DNA of 64,000 nt from Phoebastria nigripes (GCA_035582835.1 JAYKAV010003103.1:257473-321472); one strand, 5' to 3'. Shown: positions 34,280 through 49,000, counted from the first letter of the stretch. The notes: a model not told the origin generated them from the sequence alone. Program-made: numbers and translations.

Positions 34280-36849
34280 CATTGTAAATGATGTATATCT
34301 TGTCATAAAAACCTAAACCTGCTGCTTCAAATATAATTAAAACTATAAACAAAGTAAAAAAAAAAAAATCCTTTACAACAAAAGGATATTTCTCAAGATG
34401 AAAATAAATAATTTTTCTCCAATTTCTCTAGGTGTTAATACCTCAACATCAGCTGCTGACTTTGTAGCTGTTTGGTCACCCTCATGTCCTCCAGGAAGAC
34501 AGAAGCAGTCAGAGGATTCTGTCTTCTTTTCTGTTTGTATTTAGTACTTGATTAAAAAAAAAAAGTCTGCTTCTGTAGTGTGTTTCGCATTGTACAGTAC
34601 TAACATGGTAATTCTCAGTGAAATTTTCCCCTATTGGTTGTTCCAAGATATTTTGTTTGTTGCACATTAACAAGACAGAGTATCTGTTTACCCGATGATT
34701 TGATAACTAAGTTCTCAATGTACACAATTGTTTAACAAGCTTGCCTGCCCACTTATTATATAAATTAATCCCGGGTGACATAGCACAAGCACAGTGACTA
34801 TGCCTAATGTCATCTTTGCTAACATTATTTTAAAAACACATTTCTGCTACTTAAAAGTCTTTGAAATTCATTGACAGTTTGTTTTGGGTTTTTGTTGGCT
34901 TTTTTAGTCTTTTTTTTCCCCTGATATTGAAGAGAAGTTAATGACAAATATATTAACTGATTATTCTACAACTTGTTGAGGAAACCATAGTAATTATTCT
35001 GCCATTCATTCTCATGACCTGCAGTACTGGAATACTGGGGCTCTGCCTCACCTTCTGTTTACTGTACTGTAATTTATTAACTGATATAGATGACTCTTAA
35101 TTTAAGATTTACACTGCAGATCTTATTTTTATACTTGGAGAACCTTAGACATATTTATTCACAGATTTCTTAAACAACAAGTATAAAAATTGACTTACAA
35201 TTTGTTAAACAATGAGTCAAGAAGTGGAAGATAGGACTAACATCAAAATTAAAATGGAGAACCTAGTTAAAGGTATGATGTAAAGATTTTACTATAATTA
35301 AGAGAAAGGAAACAAAACTTTTAATTGTATTTAGTGGTAATTAAACAGATTTAGGTAGCACAAAAATCGGATGTTCTTCCAGAAGTTACAGCAGAGGTGA
35401 AACTATATGGTTGTCTACCATTAATGATCTCTTTTTTATGTTTATTAGCATGCACTTACTCAATATTGTACAACCTTAAAATAAGATATTCCTTACATCA
35501 AATAATTTATTGTCTAAAGGTTATCTTGTAGTATGCAGAAGAGTCGGAGCAAAGGGACTTGCAGAGGGTGCTTTTCTGTCCAGCATTCTGTCTCCTCAAA
35601 ATCAGAGAGGATGGTAGGGTCCATCTTGCTTTATATCCAAACCTAAAGTTGATCAGTTTCACAGGAGTTTTCAGAGAAAAGTGCTGCTCTACCTCATGCT
35701 CTACCTTATGAATGCTATGTAATTTTGAGGAGTCTTGAAAAAAGCAGGAGTGCAAAATTATTTGTCCAGAGTAAAAATTGGGAGATATTCAGAGACATGT
35801 ATTTTAGTAAGGTTTAGCAGAAAAAAGAGAATTTTTGATTGTCAGCTGAAAGCAAAGTGTCTGAAACTGTTTATACCTATAAATGAGGAGGATTCCTAGG
35901 AATTGGCATCCACAAGGCAATGCTAGCAAAATAAAGATTAGGAATGTATGTGAGTCATGCATATGAAGTAATAAATTTTACTTTGGAGAGAGGAAAACAA
36001 TGGAAGAAAGTAAAAATTCCTCATTTACCAATATAGTGTGATGATGTAACTGTATAATAGCTTGTAAATAATAAAAAAAAAAAAAAATTTGTGAGCAATT
36101 GTAAATATTGAAGGATGCAAATGAACTATAAACTTGTGGTAACAAAAATTGGCTTCATTAAGAATTTAAAGAAAGCAACAAATTAAAGCCAACTGCATTT
36201 TTTCCAACACTTCCATTTTCTACTGGAAACACTAATCCAGTACGTATTTATATAGATTGTTAGTTGAAAATATTGACGTGCTCAAGTCTGATAGGTTAAA
36301 GCATTTCTTTTCAAAAAGTTTGAGACTTATTTTAACTCAATAGTACCGTTTCAACTTTATTTCTACTTCAACTTATTTCAACTCCAAATAAAAGTCAAAA
36401 CAATAGTTCTGAAAGGAAGTCGTTCTATTTAACAGAAACAAAAAATAAATTTACCTCAGCAGTATTCTATTTTGAAGTTTCCTCTCCATCAGTATAAAAA
36501 ATTTTACATATAGAAGTTATAGCTTTTGACCAGTTCTATAATGCATAGCTGTAAACATACCCAGTTATCCTAAAAAAGTTATTAAAACAATCTTCTAGGG
36601 AAGGAGCTATGAGAAGAGGTGTCCAGGCTGTGTAACTTCAGAGACTAGGAACAGGAGAGCTGCAGAAACTGCACAGCTGTACGTAGAGGCAACCAAACCC
36701 CACATCTCTCAGAGGAGAGAATAGCCAGAGGCTGCCTTCAGGCAGGGGAGATCAGGGACTCCAGTCATGGCAGAGGCTGGGAGCTTTGCCGCTGGAGAAG
36801 AAAGGACTAAAGGGAGAAGGGGGTAAGGAGGAAATGTAATTGCACTCTT
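34280..36849. other. AT-rich stretch, one GC-richer patch near 36600-36840
   Basis: No gene is recognised. The patch at about 36600-36840 is purine- and GC-richer than its surroundings but has no long frame, and may be more of the decayed CR1 that follows or an unrelated unique segment. Poly-A runs lie at about 34357-34370 and 36069-36087. Confidence 0.5.
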
Positions 36850-37185
36850 TTACTACCAGAAAGGAATATTGTACAGAAGATGGAGTCAGACCCTTCTCAG
36901 AGGCATAAAGCATAAAGACAAAAGGCAAAAGACTAGTTGCAACAAGGGAAATCCAAACTGCACATTAGGAAGCTGAATGCTTAGCTGCAATGACAGCTGT
37001 TAAGTAACAGAACAGAGAAGGTGTGGAATCTCCNTCCCTGGAGATCTTCAAAACTTGACTGGAGAAGTTGTGAACAGCTTTATTTAAGGTTTTATGCTAT
37101 CCTTTCTTTAAGCAGGAGCTTAGTTGTAAATGATCGCCAGAATTTCCTTCCAACCCACATTTTTTGTTGATCCTGTGATTTCACT
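36850..37185 (+). mobile_element. Old, decayed CR1 3' end
   Basis: Blocks in the right order match the end of CR1: GACCCTTCTCAGAGGC near 36890, AAAGGCAAAAG and ACATTAGGAA (the GRFRLDIRK coding region), GGAATCTCC-TCCCTGGAGAT near 37028, TCAAAACTTGACTGGA, then CCTTCCAACCC and a GATCCTGTGATT-like tail near 37180. Many indels mean no frame survives. The copy is older than those at 5778 and 19806. Confidence 0.8.
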
Positions 37186-38639
37186 CCATCCATAATACCT
37201 AAAATTACAAACATTTAAAATGTGCGGGCTTTATCTCCAGTCTTCAATCTTTTCCTTGTCTGGAAACTTGTTGTTTCATCCTAGACTAGGTTCAAAGCTA
37301 GCAGTTATCTTCTTGCAGGAATGGGAATGAATTGGTGGCAATCTAGTCAATTGGTGAGATTAACCGAAATACTCCTTTAAGTGTCAGTGGTAGACTGCGT
37401 GTTATGGATAATCTCTCTTCTACTGCTCAGCATAATCAATCTGTAGATATGCACACACACAGTTGTCTCCTGGTAAAAGGTATGAACTAGGGGATCTTAA
37501 TTCCTGTCTCTATAGTAGGCTAAACAATACTTGCATCACAAGAAATTTTCAGTTTGGATCAAACTACAGAAAAAAGGTTATCACAAATTACTTCTCAGAC
37601 GTAACCTCCAAGTCCCTTCTCTTTTTCAATCCCAATAATACTGTATCCCGTAACATTTTCTCACAACATAAATGCTTGTGACCCGATATTTCTTCTATAT
37701 GTACTTCATTGTCTCCAGTGCAATTATATCCTTCCTACTCTCTGCTCCAAACAACCAAGATAAGAGGCCAGGTTAATTTAAACTTGTCTTTGGTGTAATT
37801 TATGCTTTAACCTTGGTCTTGACATTTATTCTGCCTTCTCTCTCTTTTTCCCCAAACTGTATTCAAGCTGTGTCCATAAAACAAAAACTGATGAAAAGAC
37901 TCTTTGGTNGTTACTTAAATCTCAGTTTTCCAGTCCTTTAATGAAGTGCTAGACAGTTGTGACTGTTATATGCACATGCTTCTTTTGAGGATTACACATT
38001 TTACTAATGACTACAAGATGACTGCTTAGCAATGTATTAATAACTAATTATGAATATAAATAATTATGTCAAATTGATTTTTAAAAATGATTTTGAATGT
38101 AGAGAAATTGACTAGATTGTCCAGAGATTAAAAGTGAATGGATAAAATCTAGGATTTTAAATAATTAAAAAAACAACAAAACAAAACACTAGGATTCTTC
38201 CATACTTAGGTCTCTTTCAATTTAATGTAAAATTTCCATAGAAGATTAAGACTGTTCTGAGTACATATGTAGTTTAAAATGCATTTAAAAATGAATGAAA
38301 CAAAGATTTTCCCAGAAAAAAAAAAAAAAAAAAAAATCACTCAGTCTGTCCAAAAGCTCTTTCTGTAGTTATTAACACTTTTACTCTCATTACATATTGG
38401 CAGAACAGTTAACAAACAGGACCTCGTCTCCTGGCAATGTTATGGCAAAAAAAGTCATTTTCTCATGACAATGCTTCCATATTTAGAAAAAATAAAACAG
38501 GTGTCTCTAACAGTCTGATGACATGAGACATTTCACTAGAGAATCAGGAGTATACATCTGAGCATTATTCTTTGGTTAGGTGCAGATTATGCCGCCATGA
38601 CCCAACAGAAATGCATACCTGATCATTTTAAATGGGCAG
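37186..38639. other. AT-rich spacer, poly-A run, no gene
   Basis: A 21-base A run lies at 38316-38336. Nothing else is recognised. Confidence 0.6.
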
Positions 38640-39166
38640 TGTACTGGGTTTGGCTGGGATGGAATTAACTTTCTTCATAGCAGCCCATACGGTGCTGTGT
38701 TTTAGGTTTGTGACCAAAACAGTGTTGATAGCAATGTTTTGACTTTTACTGAGCAGTGCTTATACAACAACAAGGCTTTCTCTGTTTCCTACACTACCCA
38801 GTCAGGAGTAGGCTAAGGGTGTACAAGAGCTGGGAAGGGACACAGCTGGGACAGCTGACCCAAAGTGACCAAAGGGATAGTCCATGCCATATAACTTCAT
38901 GCTCAGCAGTAAAACTGTGGGGGAATTTTTCCAAGGTAGCTGTTGCTGAGAGGCTGGCTGGGCATCAGTCTGCTGGTGGTGAGTGATTACTTTTGTATAA
39001 CTTGTTTGTTTGTTTGTTTATTTTCTTCTTTTTTTTCCCTTCAGTTGTTAAACTGTTTTTATCTTGACCCATGAGTTTTCTCACTTTTGCCATTCTGATT
39101 CTCTCCCCCATCCCGCTGGGGGGATAGTGAGTGAGTAACTGGGTAGGGGCTTGTCTGCCAAACACA
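38640..39166 (+). mobile_element. ERV-L-like LTR, copy 3, diverged
   Basis: This aligns along nearly its whole length with the LTR at 4007-4601: TGTACTGGGTTTGGCTGGGAT start, GTGACCAAAACAGTGTTGAT, GGACAGCTGACC, ATGCTCAGCA, CATGAGTTTTCTCAC and GATTCTCTCCCCCATCCC. The CRE position now reads TAACTTCA and the TATA box AGTAAAAC, so both are lost. A TTTG run near 39004-39019 replaces part of R. The last ~50 bp diverge and no target-site duplication could be matched, so the right border is approximate. The losses suggest it is the oldest of the three copies. Confidence 0.85.
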
Positions 39167-42100
39167 GAGGGTGAAGGGTAGGTGGTAACCTAGCTATGTT
39201 ATTTTTAATGTAAAATAATCTGTAGAAATGGACTTGGTTTAATTAAATTATATAGCTGAGTAACCAAGGGTGGGATAGAATAATTTATGAACAAAATAAT
39301 AAGATTTGGCTATACTGAAAAGTGNATATTGCTGGCAAGCTTTGGATAAACTGCTGCTCTTCAGTGAGGGAAAGTTTTCCACAAGAAATCACTTTGTTAT
39401 GTTTGGTTGTCTTTTTTAGAGGTACCGCGTGAAATCACTTTTTTTTCTAGTTGATCAGGTTTTGGTACCTCTACTGATGTTGCATAAAATAAATTTGTTT
39501 TGATTGGCACAACCATTAGGATGCTGGTAAGAAACTGATCATTGTGGTGTTTGTTAAACCTGATTGACTTCTTTTGTAAACTGTTGAAAACGATGAAGTG
39601 TTTGGAGTGTCATACTTACCAGAGCTAGCAAGAGTATAAACATAACCTCCTATTAAATATATCCATTTTCAGTTGCTGACAGGTTGTTTCTAATGACTGA
39701 TCATAGTTTTAAGGTCTTTAAGCTAAACTTTAAGAGTCATAAAAAAACCACTTATATTATCTTTTCCTTGGAATTATTTAAGATTAGGGGGTTTTGTTGT
39801 TATTGGATTTTTTTCTTTTTAAGATAGAAAATGGTGTCTGATACTGCACTGAATTCCACTGAGAGATTAAAAATCACTGTTAACATCTACAGAGGTAACT
39901 AAATGTTATTGTGTGATGAAAGAATTACCACTACAATTTGTTTTTATTGTTATTGGTTGATGGACCTTGAAGCCTGACAGCATTATGCTTGTTTTATAAC
40001 TTCTAACCTTTTATTAGACAGATTTTCTTCATAATGTTTGAAGATAGTCAACTTTGGATGATGCAAGGATCTCAGATGGAATTGTATTGAAATATAAGTG
40101 AATATATAATTAAATCATGCTTTCATTTGAAGAAAAGCTTGTAATGCATAAATGACCCCAAGGAGCCACATTTTTTATTCATTGGAGTGGAATATTTTCC
40201 AGAAGATGGGATTTTTTTCGTTTTTGATCTGCATATATATCCTGTGCTATATACAAAGGTGTATAGTTTGCGATGCAGTCATGTTACCGATATATTTCTA
40301 AAAACAACAGCTTTGAGGAAGGGAATATCAAACATACTTTATTGTGGGAAAACATAGATAAATTAATCAAGCTATTTATTTTACATAAAACTAAATGTCA
40401 TCTATCAAGTATGTTTATATCATGCTAACCTGGCATGAACAAATCTGTTGCCTGTGATTTATAGTAGACACGTTTGTCTTAGGAAAATCTTGCCTTCCAT
40501 TCCAGCTCTGCGCAGTGCTGTAGAATAGAATGAGGTAAAAGAGTAATAGGCAAAAGAGCAAGGATAGGCGAGATGGTCAGATAAATATGAGAGTAATGAA
40601 AATAAAGGCCACCCGATATCAGAGTGGAGAAAAGTTATTTTCTTTTGTTACCACAAAACACCTGGAGAATACAACTAGGTGAAAACATTTCAAATGTTTT
40701 TAGAAAAAGTGAACAATTTGGAAAAGAGAAAGAAAAAAAGAAAGAAAGGAAATCTGGAAGTCAGAAATCAGGTTTTCATCTTTATCAAATGACAGCTAAA
40801 AAAAATAATTTAAAATGAAAATATATATGAATATTTTCTTATAGGGAGCTTGGAATGATGAAAAATACTGTCTGTGTTTGTTACAGTGTGATAAAACCCT
40901 GCATAAATCTTGAAGAACAAAACATTTAAACAGACAAAATTAATTTTGGGAAATTTATTTTGTTTCTGGGACAAATGCATAATTTGTTGCTTTACAAAAG
41001 ACCTAGATCAGGACTCATTCTGTGTTAGATAATGTACCCAGATTGGAGGCAGTTATTTCCCTCCCCTCCTCTTTTCTGGTCATCTATGTATATAAGATCA
41101 ATGATTGGCTCTGACAAGTAAGTGCGGGGAATATGGGACTATAGTGAGACAGTTCTGATTAATGGAGTAAGCAAAATAAGAAACCAACAGAAGTAAGAGA
41201 AATAAATGTTTCTGGAATAATTCCCATGGCACTTGACAAATTCCAGGGGGAATTTTATGTAGTCAGACTCTCACATTGTGTAAATAGCTTTAACTGTTGA
41301 AAATTGACTTTGCAATTGTTGAGGAGATTATACATTTGTATGTCATCATGGGTAACTGCTAAATAATAGAAAAGCTACCTTATTATGCAAAAAGGAGAGT
41401 TTCTAACCACAGAGTAAGGCACCCTTAATTTGCATCTAACTAGAAAGAAAGACTGGAGTGAAAAATAGAAGACTGTAAGAACAGTTAGAATCATTGACCA
41501 CAAGCAACTTCATTTAAGTCTAGTAAGGAATGCAAGGGTTCACTGAGTTCAGTGTTAAAACAGTTCTGGATTCTTATTTATCTGAAGATCAGTGGACAAT
41601 AGTATAGAAGCTTAGAAAACCTCAGCAGGTCCATAAACTTTTAAAAATTTACTCCCATTTTAAGGCCTCTGGTAGTTTAAATGTTTGTATGAATGCTATT
41701 TAACCTCCTTGTTTTCCAGAAGGCAAATAATGGGAATTTGGAATATTTTGTTCTAATTTTCCCGAGAATCCACAACTAGATCTCAAGCAGGTACCTAAAA
41801 TAACTTTAAAAAAAAAAAAAAAAACAACCAACCTTTGGAAGTTTTTCTTGAAAATAATTGAGACTTTAATATTGAAAATTGGACTTCTGGGGGCTAATAG
41901 GCAACCCTTATCTGTAGGAAGGTTTGATTTGATCACTTTCTGATATGAGAATCTCTACAGTCTCAGTTACTTTGCTTAAAGAAGCATTCCAGAATCAAGA
42001 CTTTTATGAGCTGCAATAAAAAGCCATGTCAAAGGGAAAATTGGCACAGCATTATAATGCTTCTAAATCATGTAAGTATATACAAGTACATATATCTACA

Positions 42101-42477
42101 TTTACTGTTGTTCCAAAGCAAGGAAAAAATAAAATTGTCAACTAAAGTTTAAGGGACATTTCTTTATTTTTATATTTTGTTTTTTGCATTTTTTGAAACC
42201 TGTAAATTGCTACTTTTAGATATTCTCAGGGTAACTGGTCCCACACTTTCCCCTCATATATATCTTCCACATAGTAAGAGGGAGAGAAGAAGCTTTTAAA
42301 AGTACAAATTTGTGAGTATAAAATTAAAGGAACTGTATTCTCAAAAACAGTTTCAAATTTTAAATAGGAAATTTTAAACTAGAAAAGGTCTTCAAAATCT
42401 ATGATTATGAAAGGGGTTTTAGTTATCCTACTGAACACCATCACTCAGTCACCATTGCACATGATATTTCAACGATG

Positions 42478-42505
42478 TAATTAATTAATTGATTAATTAA
42501 TTAAT
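42478..42505. repeat. (TTAA)n low-complexity repeat
   Basis: TAAT/TTAA units are tandem with a single GATT interruption. Confidence 0.85.
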
Positions 42506-42955
42506 CCATTCTTTATTGATCCAGAAACCATTGAAAGTCTCATGAAGAATTTCCTTTGGCTTTAATCAGATTAGATCAAACTCCAAATGAAACAAGTCAA
42601 ACAAAAAGATATTGAGTCATCTAATGTTTACAAAAAGAAGATAAGGACAATAAAATAGAAAAGTTTACTAAAGAGAAGAATACTCTTTCTATCAAAAGAA
42701 GGGACAGTTATTAGGAAGAGAATAAGTAAAAATTAAGTAAGAAAGTGGCAAAATTTGTGAATGATAAATGGATAAGATACTGAAATTCAAGAAACAAAAC
42801 ATATGAAGACTTCTACTAATCCTGCTGGTTTCAGAAGGTAAAATGTACAATCCCTCCTCCTCTTGGAGTCATTGGTAGAAGGTAAAAGATTTACTCTTTG
42901 GATAAATGTAGAGCTCCTGTTACACAGAGACTTTTATTCTTATAAGACATTTCAG

Positions 42956-43038
42956 AGACATGCCGGACTTAGCAAAACCTGGCCACTTTGGGATGTACCA
43001 CAAGGGGTCTGAACATGTCGGATTTAGAAGCTATCCCN
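42956..43038 (+). other. Exon-like segment (83 bp) ending at a strong donor consensus
   Basis: TTTCAG precedes 42956, and GTAAGT begins at 43039, directly after an ambiguous base. One frame is open across it, containing MPDLAKPGHFGMYHKGSEH. It has CpGs and a higher GC content than its surroundings. The pyrimidine tract before the acceptor is weak. I recognise no protein family. It may be a chance pairing or an untranslated exon. Confidence 0.18.
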
Positions 43039-46000
43039 GTAAGTTAAAGCTCCCTATTGCAACAGAGATACAGGCAGTATGCACTGCAGTAAACAGTCCT
43101 AGCAGACATTACATTGCTGGCAGCACAGAGCAGAAGCAGCAAAGATGATGATGGGGAAATATAAAGTGTCAAGATGAATGGACTCATTATCAGAATGGGG
43201 AAATAAAAAAAAAAAAAAACAAAAAAAACCCAAAACCAACCAAACAAAAAACCTGAATGTTTTTAACCATCTTTTAATGATCAATGTGTTTGTGATGAGA
43301 TCTGAGTGTGTGGCTCAGTCAGGGCTACCCCATGACTAACAGACACAAAAAGTTACAGGTATCTACCAGAATTCTCCATGTTGATTAAATATCACACCTA
43401 TTTCCTATAGGAGGAAAGAAAGATAAAAGGGAAACTGGAAATTAACTGAGAAGAAATTTGCAAGAAGGAAAATTTGGAATCTGGACAAATGCATTTTATG
43501 AGTCTTCCTTGCTGCTTTCTGCTCTGAGGATGATTGATTATCCAGTGAAGAACAGAATTTTACTGGAGAGTTTGCCACTCCTGTTTTCAGGTTTTAGAAT
43601 ATATTTGCCTGTTTTCTTGGCACTCTTTTTATTGCTAAAAATAGCTCAATAAAGGCATTATGTTCAAGAGTCTGTCTGGCTGTCACATATCTGACCTGGT
43701 TGACTGCCAGGTATAATGCTTCCCTGCCCTCCCTCTCCGCTTTCCCCAAATGTTTAATAATTTAAACTATTGATGNTTTCATTTAGGCTGGTAATGAATG
43801 AGAAACAAGATTTTAAAGTAGCCATGAAGAAAATCCACTGACTTCAAACCAATACTCTATGTAGAAGGAATTAGTGCCATTTTTAAACAATTTCAAGAAT
43901 GATTTAGCAAAGAATTTCCTTAGGCAAAATATTTTGTTTATGAGTTTTTTGTTTTCTTTTAAAATTAACTTATANTTACATTATAAGCAGGTCATATCCA
44001 TAAGGCACCCTTTCTAAAAAATAGTGGAAGACACAACACATTGTATCTCCTCAAGGGGAATAAGTTCTTGTTTGCAAATGACCCTTCTTCACCTCCTCCA
44101 TGGTCTTCAAAACGTAGGGCTACAAAGACAGGGTATCTTAACTTCTTTACATGTAACTGTGTGAGAGAAATAGACAATTCAGTGTTCTAAATTTTCTACT
44201 GAATGAGTCTTACTCTGTGTCACCTATCATGGGACCAAAGCCTGTTTTAAAACCACAGTTTGTATCTGTTGCACTTGGGTTTTTTGACAATTCCACCTTA
44301 ATTATGAGTATGTAAATTTTAAATTTGTAGAAATTTTCATAAGAACTCTGCATGAAATGTTTTTCTGGAAGATGATAGATATGTTACCTGTATTGTACAG
44401 ATGGACTGAAATAGAAAATAAAACTTGAAATATATTTGCTCTCCCAGCTGCAAAGTTTAATGTTCTTTGTGGTGGCTGACCACTTAAGATGGTGTGCTTC
44501 AAAGAAAAAAAAAAAAATATTAAAAAAAAAAAATTTGTATCTTCAGAGCTTCTTCTACTATTTTTCCAGGTAGCTAAACATTTCAAACAAGTTGAGATAT
44601 CTGCTTATTATTATTGCTTCAACTCCTTAAAAAAGGAATAGGGATTAAGCTAATTTGGAATCTGGAAGTCTGTCAAGGCCTAACCCAAAACACTTTTAAA
44701 TCCATTTATACTGGTTTAGGTGTTTTTTGGGTGAGTCCTCTGGGATGATAAAGATAGTAATATTGAGATACTTGAGATGTACTACGCAACAGGTTGGAAA
44801 AGAATATACCTGAAAACTGAGAAAGCTCTGTTNTTCATATATAACCCATACGTTATTTTCTGCACTGCATAATTTCTATTGGCTTTCTGTTTAGGCAAGA
44901 TTCCTGAAAATAGTATTTTGAAGGCTTTTATACTCGTCCAGGCACTGTAGGATGATCTCAGGGTGGAATCTTATTTTCAAACAGGTGGAAGAGCAGAAGT
45001 GAAGTCATTGAAAAGGAAGTAGCATAAAGGGCAAATTTTGCTTCTGTGTTTGTGCGTGCAAATTAATCCAATGAAGTCTGTATCCAAAGGGCAAACTTGG
45101 CCCCAGGCATTGTAAATTTGATTATCTCAGAGCCTATTTCTTTAGAGTAGATCTAATAATTTTTCTTTTTCCACAGACAGGAATTTGTAGGTATATGAAT
45201 CTTCTTAGAAGTTTCCATATCCAAGCTGACACATCTATTTCCACAAAGTAGGTCACCATTTATGGAGAAGGTCACTAAGCAGACTTTATTCTTAGAAAAA
45301 GTTTGCTATTTGAGTGCAGTAAAGTCTTTAAAAATGAATAAACCACAGAAACATATGCAGTCTTTGGCCACCAGAGCTACATTTATGTCCCCAGAAGCCC
45401 TCTACAACAATTTCTATCGAATATAGTGACACTTCAGATTAATTGCCGGATTCTCCCCTGCTGAACTCAGCCAACAAGCCACTCGTGACTCAAGCAGATG
45501 TTTCTGCACTTTAGGCAAACTGCAGCAGGTTTGTATTCCCCTTGCTCCACCTCCATCAGCTGTGACAAAGGCTTTTACCAGAGACATCACAGGAATTTTA
45601 CTCAAGAGAAACAAGATGCTGGCCCACCAGCAGTGCTGCAGAGTAGCCTAAGTTTCCATCATCCAGCACATAGGGGAATCCAGGGGATGGAACACTATAA
45701 AAAATACTGGTTATCTTCATCAGTATAACTATACTGATAGTTACTGTATTTACAGGGCAAAGAGGGGATAGCATCTTCCTTGAAAAGTTCTCTAGAAAAA
45801 TGTATTTGTCTGAGCTCATTTCGCTAAAGATTGTCATAAAGCTAGAGAGGGTAAAAGGTAACTATCTGAGGCAAATTGATTTTCTGTGCCCTGAATGGAG
45901 TAAGCAGAGGCAGAGTGGACAGTGTNAGGTATTAGCACAGCAGCAAGACAAAACATTATAAGGGCCAAAACAGTGCAGCAAATCTCCCCCTGGATTCTCT

Positions 46001-49000
46001 TGTGGCCTTCAGGTACCCTGAGGAAGCCTCCTGTTAGGGGGGAGATCAGCTTTCCTGCAGATGCTGCAGCACATAGTACCATACCCCCAGCTGGATACCC
46101 AGCATTGCTAGGAACAGCAGCCGGTGCCTGCAACTGGATGTGTATGCACAACCTCTGCTGTCCTTTTGATCTCCCCCTCTGAGCATTAGTACTCTCCTAA
46201 CTCACACACACATACTTTTGTGGTGTCCTTTTATCTTTCAGTTCCTGCTTTTCTTAGAGAGACAGAGAAAATATAACTGATAGTCTGCTTTTGCTACATC
46301 TCAGTTGCTATTTCAAAATACTTAATCATCCAAATAAAATTGGATTACAAGAACTGTGGAGTTCTGTGCAGTTATGCATAGGCTGATCAGAACTGCACAG
46401 GAATGGTACATCTCTTCCTGAATGTGTCACTTGTTCAGTGACATTCCATTTCCACATAATTTTTCTTCCTCCCCCCGCAATACATCATTTTTGCAAGAAG
46501 ACATGGAACAGTCTTTTATTTGGGAAATATTTTGTCCATCTGCAGGATTTGTGGAGGTTTTGTATAGTTTTAATTTATTTCCTTTTTTGTGAAATATGTG
46601 ATGCTGATCCNTCCTTCTGAAAACCTTTTCACTTTTTTGCTAATAGTTGGACTATTTTTTAGTCCCACTCTGACTTTCATCTGATTTCTTCTCCACTTTC
46701 AGACTCCATTTTAGAAACCATAAAGCTTTCTAAATTCCTTGTCTTATTCCTCCCTTCTCTACAACACAAGAGTCAAGGGTCTGGCTTTTCAGCGGGTGTC
46801 TTCGACATCCATGCTGCCTATGGATCAATATCTTACGGCCATTGTGATCATTGGAGTAACACGCACTTACTTCCTGTCCATCTTGTCTGGAACAACATAG
46901 ACGTGATATGAGGATGCAGAGACTGGCCCCACCTCCACTTTCCTGCCTGGAGGACAGATGACGGAGTGCTTTGGGGAAAGGCATAAATGAACTCCATCTC
47001 TGAAGCTTGCAACGTATTCAGAAGCTCTGGGAAGGGCATCTATTTATTTTTGCTATAACCACGATCAGGAAAGACTTAGGTGTCTTGAGAAATACTGGAT
47101 TCTTTTGAAATGTCAACTTTCAAATTTTAACAAGTCTTTCGTTAAAAATTGTTCAAAGCTGCAGTTTAAAAAAAATTAAAAAAAAAAAAAAAAGAGGCAG
47201 AAACATTCTTTGTCAAACTATCAGTTCCAGAGTGTAGAGAAACTGATTTGTCAAAGAAACTGTCATGGTGACCTAAAATTTATTTATATTTAAACAACTT
47301 ATTTAGTTGAACCTCAGAGAAAAAGCTGGGCTATTCAGGATGAAGTCTTCCCAGAAACTGAAAACAAGTATAATCAGGCTATGACAGGCATCTAACACAG
47401 ACAATAACAATATGAATGTTAAACTATTTCAGTTATAACCTACTGAAAATAGGATCTTATAATGGGAGCATCATACAACTTTAATCAAAGAAAATTGAAC
47501 CATTCCTTTTAAAGGAGGAGTATTCAGTTATTTCTGTAAGCATCAAAAGTAGAAGCTTTGGATACAATAAAATATTTTGGGATAAAAAATATCTACTGTT
47601 TCTTCAATACAGGTTATTCAATTAAAACATTCTTTCATACATTCTTTGAGAACTCTACTGTGGCCATTGACAATGATATGACCCTTATAATCAGGATACT
47701 CTAATTAACCTTTTCTCCTTCATACACTTTTTTCAAGTCAAACCTTTCATTTTTTCAAGATCATACGTATATTACAGAAAAAACAATATATTCATATTAG
47801 TTATTGCTCCTATACAAATATTTCTAGGTAGAACATACATTAATGAGTGTCTTCTTTTTATTGTCAGTTAAAAAAATTGAATTTGAAAACTTCATATTTC
47901 AAAGTATTTTTCTGTATCTAGGAAAAATAGCTGCTGTACATCTCTTGGGGAATGGATGTAATCTGTCTCTTATTTCACCTTTGCAACCTCTGAATATATA
48001 TCTATAAGACTAAAAATATGTTATATCTCCAGATCTTTATACATAAGGATCATTGATAATGAATTCCTCAAATTTACAGGGAAAATATCACAATTACAGT
48101 GCCTTTGTAGGCATTTAAGTTTCTTTATGGAGCATTATCTAGGGATTTTAAGAAGTATCATTTTGTTCTTGTTGTTAAGGTTAAATTTTCCAACATGCTA
48201 GCAGCAGCAAGCCTGTTTACACACCATAGCTCTCACTAGGGGCTTTCAGTCACAGACTGAAAAGCCTTCTTGCTTTCTTATTACACTCCATGGTACTGCC
48301 CTGGCTGAATCACTGTCACCCACTAGATATAGCCAAAATGTCAGCAACTGTGGTGAAGAGAAGGAAAAAGAAATAACTTGCCATACAAAGTCTTATGCTG
48401 TGATGTTTTACAAAGCCAATGCTGTCAGTCAATGCCCATCAGGATTGCTAGTGCAAAGCACAGGGCTTACTATTGATTTAATTAACTGGAGTTGAGATAA
48501 AGTTCAGTTACGCAGTGCAATAATTCGCAGGATGTTCACAGGATTCTGCAGAATGTGTTGTGAGTAAGGGAAAACACAGAACTGAATGGATGGGACACAT
48601 CCCTGGAATCAGTGACTGACAGACTAACAGACAAAACTGCCTATGTATAAAACATCTGTGCAAAATGTTCCATGTTACTGATATCTGAGATGCAATAGTT
48701 GTAAAACATGTACCGGGGAGTGAGTTCTACTTTCTCTTTCCATTATCAGATGCCAACACAGATCAAGAAACTAATCAGATCAGCATTTGCTGTGTGGTTC
48801 TCAGAGAAATAATATTTTTTAATATAATTTACTTTAGAAGAATATGATGCTCATTTTAAAAAGACCACAATATAATATCACCAGTGACACAAAGACCTGT
48901 CTATTAGGCTTTTTAGGTGACTTTATGAATCTGATTTTATCATTTGTTCCCTTGCAAGTTTTTATTTCCTTTGATCCACTCTAGGAAAATGGATNCCTGT

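Noticed and set aside
36600..36850. Purine-rich patch next to the decayed CR1
   Set aside because: Could not be aligned block by block with CR1 and has no open frame; left unassigned.
46740..47040. GC-richer patch with minus-strand frames, thought to be an exon or an old LINE
   Set aside because: A weak resemblance to CR1 around 46920-46960 does not extend, and no splice or domain evidence is present.
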